Positions 32,632 to 35,559 of a DNA stretch of 35,559 bases are shown piece by piece. Below the pieces are notes generated by a model. That model was not told the DNA's origin. It saw nothing but the letters and a program-made list of their open reading frames with translations, and searched no databases. This DNA is from Nemertoderma westbladi (taxonomy: Eukaryota > Xenacoelomorpha > Nemertodermatida > Nemertodermatidae), in assembly GCA_032718475.1 (NCBI GenBank), contig JAUCBJ010001531.1, forward strand, positions 1-35,559, read 5' to 3'. Both the position numbers and the translations under genes were made by a program. Within the stretch, counting starts at the first letter, position 1; every line of letters begins with the position of its first letter.

Positions 32632-33927
32632 CTACTGTAGTATTATTATTACCCCCCCCCCCCCCCCCCCCCCGCCCGTACGGTCACACCAGTCTCGGGT
32701 TTGTCGTGCGGTTCCTGTAAGTGGGGTATTAATAAATGTTTCCTCGACCCTTGGTTCCTCGAAAGCAGTCGAGCCAGCGTCACTCTCTGACAACCCCATC
32801 TGCGCCAGTTTCAGTTTGTGTTTCTGTCTGGTTTGGTACTGAATAAGCTCCCTCCGACGGGCATTTAAAACCTCCCTCACACGCGTCTCCTCTGCCATTC
32901 TCTCCTTATTCTCCCGCGCGCTTTGCTCGGCCAATTCCTTCTCTCTCTCAGCTCTCTCCAGTCGTCTTGCCTCCCTCGCCACCTCACGCTCTTTGCTTTC
33001 CGCCTCACGCTCCTTACGTTCCGCCTCGCGCTCTTTACGTTCACTCTGCTCTCTCGCTTCACGCTCCTCTTGTTCCTTCCTCCCTATTTCCTCGCACTCC
33101 CTAAAGCTTCTCGCGGCCTTCTCGGCCCTCTCTCCGGTCTCCCTAACCAGTTCCATTTCCTTCTCTAATAGCGCCCTCCCCTCCTCTAACTGTCTCTCTA
33201 CTTCTCTCTGGTCTTGCGCCGCTAGATCGACTTGGTAAGCCAAATTTAATTCCATCACCCGTCTTTCTTTTGCGGAGGATGTAGCAGACTTATCGGTTGC
33301 GACGGATTCCCTCCGCCTTCCCGTCCTACTAACTTTCCCCCGCCTCCCGGAACTTCCTCCGACCGACGAGACCGAATCCTCGGGGTTAACCTCGGATTCG
33401 CCCTCCTGCGGTCTCCTCCAACCCACTAATTTTATTCCCCGGGCATCGACTAAGTATGGCCCTATGTACACTACACTAGCCCGCATACTCATACACTCCC
33501 ATAGATCAGACAGTTCGCTGGCAACCCCTTTCGCTCTGTCCTCGGCTAGTTCTCTCTGTCCAAAGCGCATTAGGTAGTTGAAATGTTCGTTCGACTCACC
33601 TAGTCTTTTCTTCAACTTTACCTCATCTATCTTCGCCCCTCCTTTGGCCTCTTTAAGTATCTTCTCGGGTCGCGTTGTAAGCCCGTCGAAGTCGATCGCT
33701 GACCCCGACGTCCTCATCGCCGACATCTCCTCCATCTCTCCGGGTCCGGCGTCGTACCGTCGGTCCCACCGTCGCCGTTCCGGTGGGCTGTCCATCGCCC
33801 TCGGCCTGTGGCTGGCCGGCGACATTGGTACGTCGACCCCCGCTCCGCGTCGACTCGTCTTTCTCTTCTCCCGTCTCGTCTCCTCCTTCTCTCGACTCGC
33901 TCTCCGGTTGTAGACGGCCCCCCTCAT
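32632..33927 (-). CDS. Gag-like protein: charged coiled coil, element-encoded
   Basis: The minus-strand ORF is 431 codons. After a basic N-terminal stretch that overlaps the upstream ORF, a globular-looking segment reads SAIDFDGLTTRPEKILKEA, then KKRLGESNEHFNYLMRFGQRELAE, SELSDLWECMSM and VYIGPYLVDARGIKLVGWRRP. It is followed by a long E/R/K helix (about residues 220-385; repeated ERKEREAE blocks) that would form a coiled coil or single alpha helix. It ends in polyglycine at the C/G run. Position between LTR-like repeats and absence of any host-gene similarity suggest a Gag-like structural protein. I do not recognise the family, and a captured host gene is possible. Confidence 0.55.
   Translation of the reverse strand: MRGAVYNRRASREKEETRREKRKTSRRGAGVDVPMSPASHRPRAMDSPPERRRWDRRYDAGPGEMEEMSAMRTSGSAIDFDGLTTRPEKILKEAKGGAKIDEVKLKKRLGESNEHFNYLMRFGQRELAEDRAKGVASELSDLWECMSMRASVVYIGPYLVDARGIKLVGWRRPQEGESEVNPEDSVSSVGGSSGRRGKVSRTGRRRESVATDKSATSSAKERRVMELNLAYQVDLAAQDQREVERQLEEGRALLEKEMELVRETGERAEKAARSFRECEEIGRKEQEEREAREQSERKEREAERKEREAESKEREVAREARRLERAEREKELAEQSARENKERMAEETRVREVLNARRRELIQYQTRQKHKLKLAQMGLSESDAGSTAFEEPRVEETFINTPLTGTARQTRDWCDRTGGGGGGGGVIIILQ
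32651..32673. repeat. Long C/G homopolymer run
   Basis: A run of about 20 C interrupted by one G. It joins two frames of the gag-like gene, so the apparent frameshift here may be replication slippage or a sequencing-length error. Similar shorter runs are at 31934-31946 and 31990-32003. Confidence 0.8.
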
Positions 33928-34057
33928 CTTGGATTGCCGGATCGCCCGTTACCGATGGGTCCGGCGTCGCGGGTCTATACTGTCTGGTCGCAGCCTCGCG
34001 GATCGTTAGGTCTCCATCCGGGCTCCGCGGCGGTGTCGTTTCTCCCGTTTGACTCAT
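33653..34057 (-). CDS. First ORF of the LTR-flanked element, disordered
   Basis: A 134-codon minus-strand ORF with a plausible start (MSQTGETTPPRSPDG) 86 bp inside the right LTR. It is rich in E, G, R and T and predicted disordered. It overlaps the 431-codon ORF by 275 bp in another frame. Either the two are expressed through a frameshift, or an indel has split one longer gag-like ORF. The start position just downstream of the LTR supports it being the element's first coding region. Confidence 0.45.
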   Translation of the reverse strand: MSQTGETTPPRSPDGDLTIREAATRQYRPATPDPSVTGDPAIQDEGGRLQPESESREGGDETGEEKDESTRSGGRRTNVAGQPQAEGDGQPTGTATVGPTVRRRTRRDGGDVGDEDVGVSDRLRRAYNATREDT

Positions 34058-34142
34058 CTTGTACTTTAGATTGGTGGCTGGAAGTCAGTTTGGGCTGTTG
34101 GTATCTATTACTGTCTTAGGACGGCAGCTCGGTTCTAAATAC

Positions 34143-34312
34143 TGTGACGGGATCCACCCAGGATCCCGGTTTATCCGGTTTCTAAACTACGCGTCGTCCC
34201 CGCCGTGTGTATGTGAAAAGGTGGAAACAGTTATTGATCGTTGTATACAGTTCCAGGGTATAATAGTATAAGACAAGATAAGATATAAGTGAATAATATA
34301 AGTGTACCGGTA
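34143..34312 (-). repeat. Right (5') LTR copy, shared part
   Basis: The 170 bp shared with 31078-31247. The LTR likely continues to about 34469, where plus-strand CA is followed by TTGGC, close to the TTGGT that precedes the left copy. No primer-binding site beginning TGG is visible just inside the LTR. Confidence 0.75.
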
Positions 34313-34474
34313 AAATGATATGCAATGATGACTGGATGGAGATGACGGTATTTAGAGTTCCGGTACCTAACTAACTGACTTACTATAAGTGAATGAAATG
34401 ATTACTGTATTGATAATATATATTGCACGGTTGGCCGTGTTACATTACTCAACCGATGCCTTCCCCCCATTGGC

Positions 34475-34830
34475 TAATAACCCTGTTGTCGCCCTTTGCC
34501 TCCCCTGGAGGGTTTCCCTTTGCCCCTGTTGCTCTCTCTCTCTCTCAGGGGTGTAACCCCTGACCCTTATTGTGTGTGTGTGCGTGCTTTCTCCTTCCCA
34601 CTTTGTTGGGGTGACAGGAGGTTGATTGCTCACCCTCGTGTTCCCCAATATTGCTTAACGGTTCAACTTTATGGGGTGGTTAGCGGAATTGGATAAGCTA
34701 ACATTTGTGGCCACTGTCATCCCTGTCAGTGGCATTGATCGAATTCGTGTTGGGTTGGCGCCGACATTGGCATCCATGGCTCGGACCCTGGTGTCGGTAG
34801 GCATCAGTGTCATTCGATTCATTTTTAAAG
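34475..34830 (-). pseudogene. Gypsy gag-pol linker with simple repeats
   Basis: Region between the nested LTR element and the zinc knuckle. It carries a CT microsatellite (34531-34548) and a GT tract (34570-34583). Minus-strand frames are open in part but show no recognised domain. It is assigned to the gypsy element only by position. Confidence 0.35.
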
Positions 34831-34832
34831 AC

Positions 34833-34874
34833 GCACATCCAGTCGTAGTGGCCAACTTTTCCGCAATGGCGACA
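34833..34874 (-). pseudogene. Gypsy gag zinc knuckle (CCHC)
   Basis: The minus strand encodes CRHCGKVGHYDWMC, a retroviral-type C-x2-C-x4-H-x4-C knuckle. A stop codon lies five codons upstream in the same frame, so gag is broken. It is in the right orientation and order relative to the protease (30896-31077) and RNase H (29745-30365), with the LTR-flanked element between. Confidence 0.7.
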
Positions 34875-35169
34875 GGTTTGATTGGCTCAAAGGCATGGAT
34901 GTCCATCTGTATGCACTCTGTACTGGCAGCAGCTGCAGGTATTCTTTTGGGATGGCCGCATTTATTTGGTGTTGAAATTGTTCTGTTTGTGGCGACCATC
35001 CACTGCTGAGACACCAAGGGGTGCGGGTAGTGTGGGTGCTGTTGCGTGTGTCTGTGGGAGACCAAGGGAGCGCGCGCCACATACTTGCGAATCTGGCGAT
35101 AAGCGGAGAAGGTGTTCTGTGACGCCTTTGTCACAAAATCCAAGTAATTTGTGCTAAATCTATGCACGC

Positions 35170-35559
35170 ACTCAAAAGTTATTGTAACTTTAATATTTAC
35201 AAGGCGTATTCCAAAATGGAACTCAATATTGGTTTATGTAGTTTAGTGGCTCTCTAGTTATGTAATAAATATTCGAGAACATTGAATTATTTAACGTTGA
35301 GTAATCAGAATCAGGAGTTAAAGAGTAAGATAATTTGAATCGCAGTAACTATGGAAGCAATATAGTAAAATACTATAGTTCAATTTATTTTATAACTCTA
35401 TATCGCAGGGCTATTAGTGATAAACTTTGTATTTTTACTAAACTACAGAGTGAAATATAATATCAGAATGTCTGGTATTATTTCACATGGGCCAACACTG
35501 GTGCACGGAGTGCACCCTGTTTAACATTGTGGTATTATTTCACATGTGCCAACAACATT
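35170..35559. other. AT-rich end of window with a short duplication
   Basis: No gene seen. TGGTATTATTTCACATG is repeated 57 bp apart (35473 and 35530), each followed by a GCCAACA block. Between them is GTGCACGGAGTGCAC, two copies of a 6-bp palindrome. Confidence 0.6.

Larger units (their letters stand above)
31078..34469 (-). mobile_element. Young LTR-flanked element lacking pol, nested in gypsy
   Basis: A 170-bp direct repeat (31078-31247 and 34143-34312) with one mismatch flanks about 2.9 kb. Read on the minus strand, each repeat ends GGATCCCGTCACA, the same terminus as the solo LTR family at 15905 and 16833. No RT, integrase or protease is present. The right LTR probably extends beyond the shared part, to about 34469, which would give a target duplication TTGGY (TTGGT left, TTGGC right, one mismatch). 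If so, the left LTR lost its first ~157 bp in an internal deletion that also removed pol. The host gypsy is split around it: zinc knuckle on the right, protease on the left. Confidence 0.65.

Noticed and set aside
34100-34142. Primer-binding site just inside the right LTR
   Set aside because: The sequence next to the LTR end on the minus strand starts GTATTTAGAACC and does not contain a TGG start complementary to a tRNA 3' end.
34445-35167. Minus-strand ORFs of 67 and 170 codons as host genes
   Set aside because: The first spans CT and GT simple repeats. The second is a different frame from the zinc knuckle and has no domain of its own.

Overview
This is a window of eukaryotic, almost certainly animal, nuclear DNA. 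It is dominated by repeats and carries two recognisable host genes. Both encode sperm-flagellum or cilium proteins: EFCAB9, the EF-hand Ca2+ sensor of the CatSper channel, and CIMAP2 (LEXM), a protein with sperm-tail PG-rich repeats. The retroelements are Ty3/gypsy pol, LINE reverse transcriptases with GVLQGDT-type motifs, and a zinc-finger plus PD-(D/E)XK non-LTR family that I associate with cnidarians, sponges and other marine invertebrates. I therefore infer a marine invertebrate, possibly non-bilaterian, but the sequence does not settle the species.

Layout. Positions 1-188 hold a 47-bp minisatellite that resembles repeated splice junctions, followed by a possible terminal exon of an unrecognised gene (161-379). 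Positions 611-14059 are one continuous satellite of 31- and 34-bp units built around TTCTAGAAC or TTCTAGCAC, with nested higher-order periods of about 650, 1424, 3379 and 5213 bp. Positions 14060-20400 are AT-rich intergenic DNA with a 650-bp solo LTR (15256-15905, 5-bp target duplication), a related LTR remnant, two inverted-repeat (MITE-like) elements, a minisatellite and an (ACTAT)n microsatellite.

Positions 20552-23659 contain the host gene pair EFCAB9 and CIMAP2. They lie on the same strand, each is a single open exon, and they are separated by a perfect 21-bp x 16.7 minisatellite that repeats CCAAT every two helical turns.

Positions 23880-35170 are a nest of mobile elements. Two diverged copies of an interspersed repeat (here called element A) are each split by a different later insertion. 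The first holds a 1392-bp TG...CA element with 5-bp target duplications. The second holds a 5'-truncated, polyadenylated non-LTR retrotransposon with an 8-bp target duplication. The second copy of element A itself separates two parts of an older LINE reverse transcriptase. A decayed Ty3/gypsy element on the minus strand (zinc knuckle, protease, RT connection, RNase H) follows. It is interrupted by a LINE 3' fragment and by a young LTR-flanked element with no pol, which encodes a long gag-like, low-complexity protein.

The two host genes plausibly serve the same organelle, the motile sperm flagellum. The rest of the window is an archive of satellite amplification and serial transposition.
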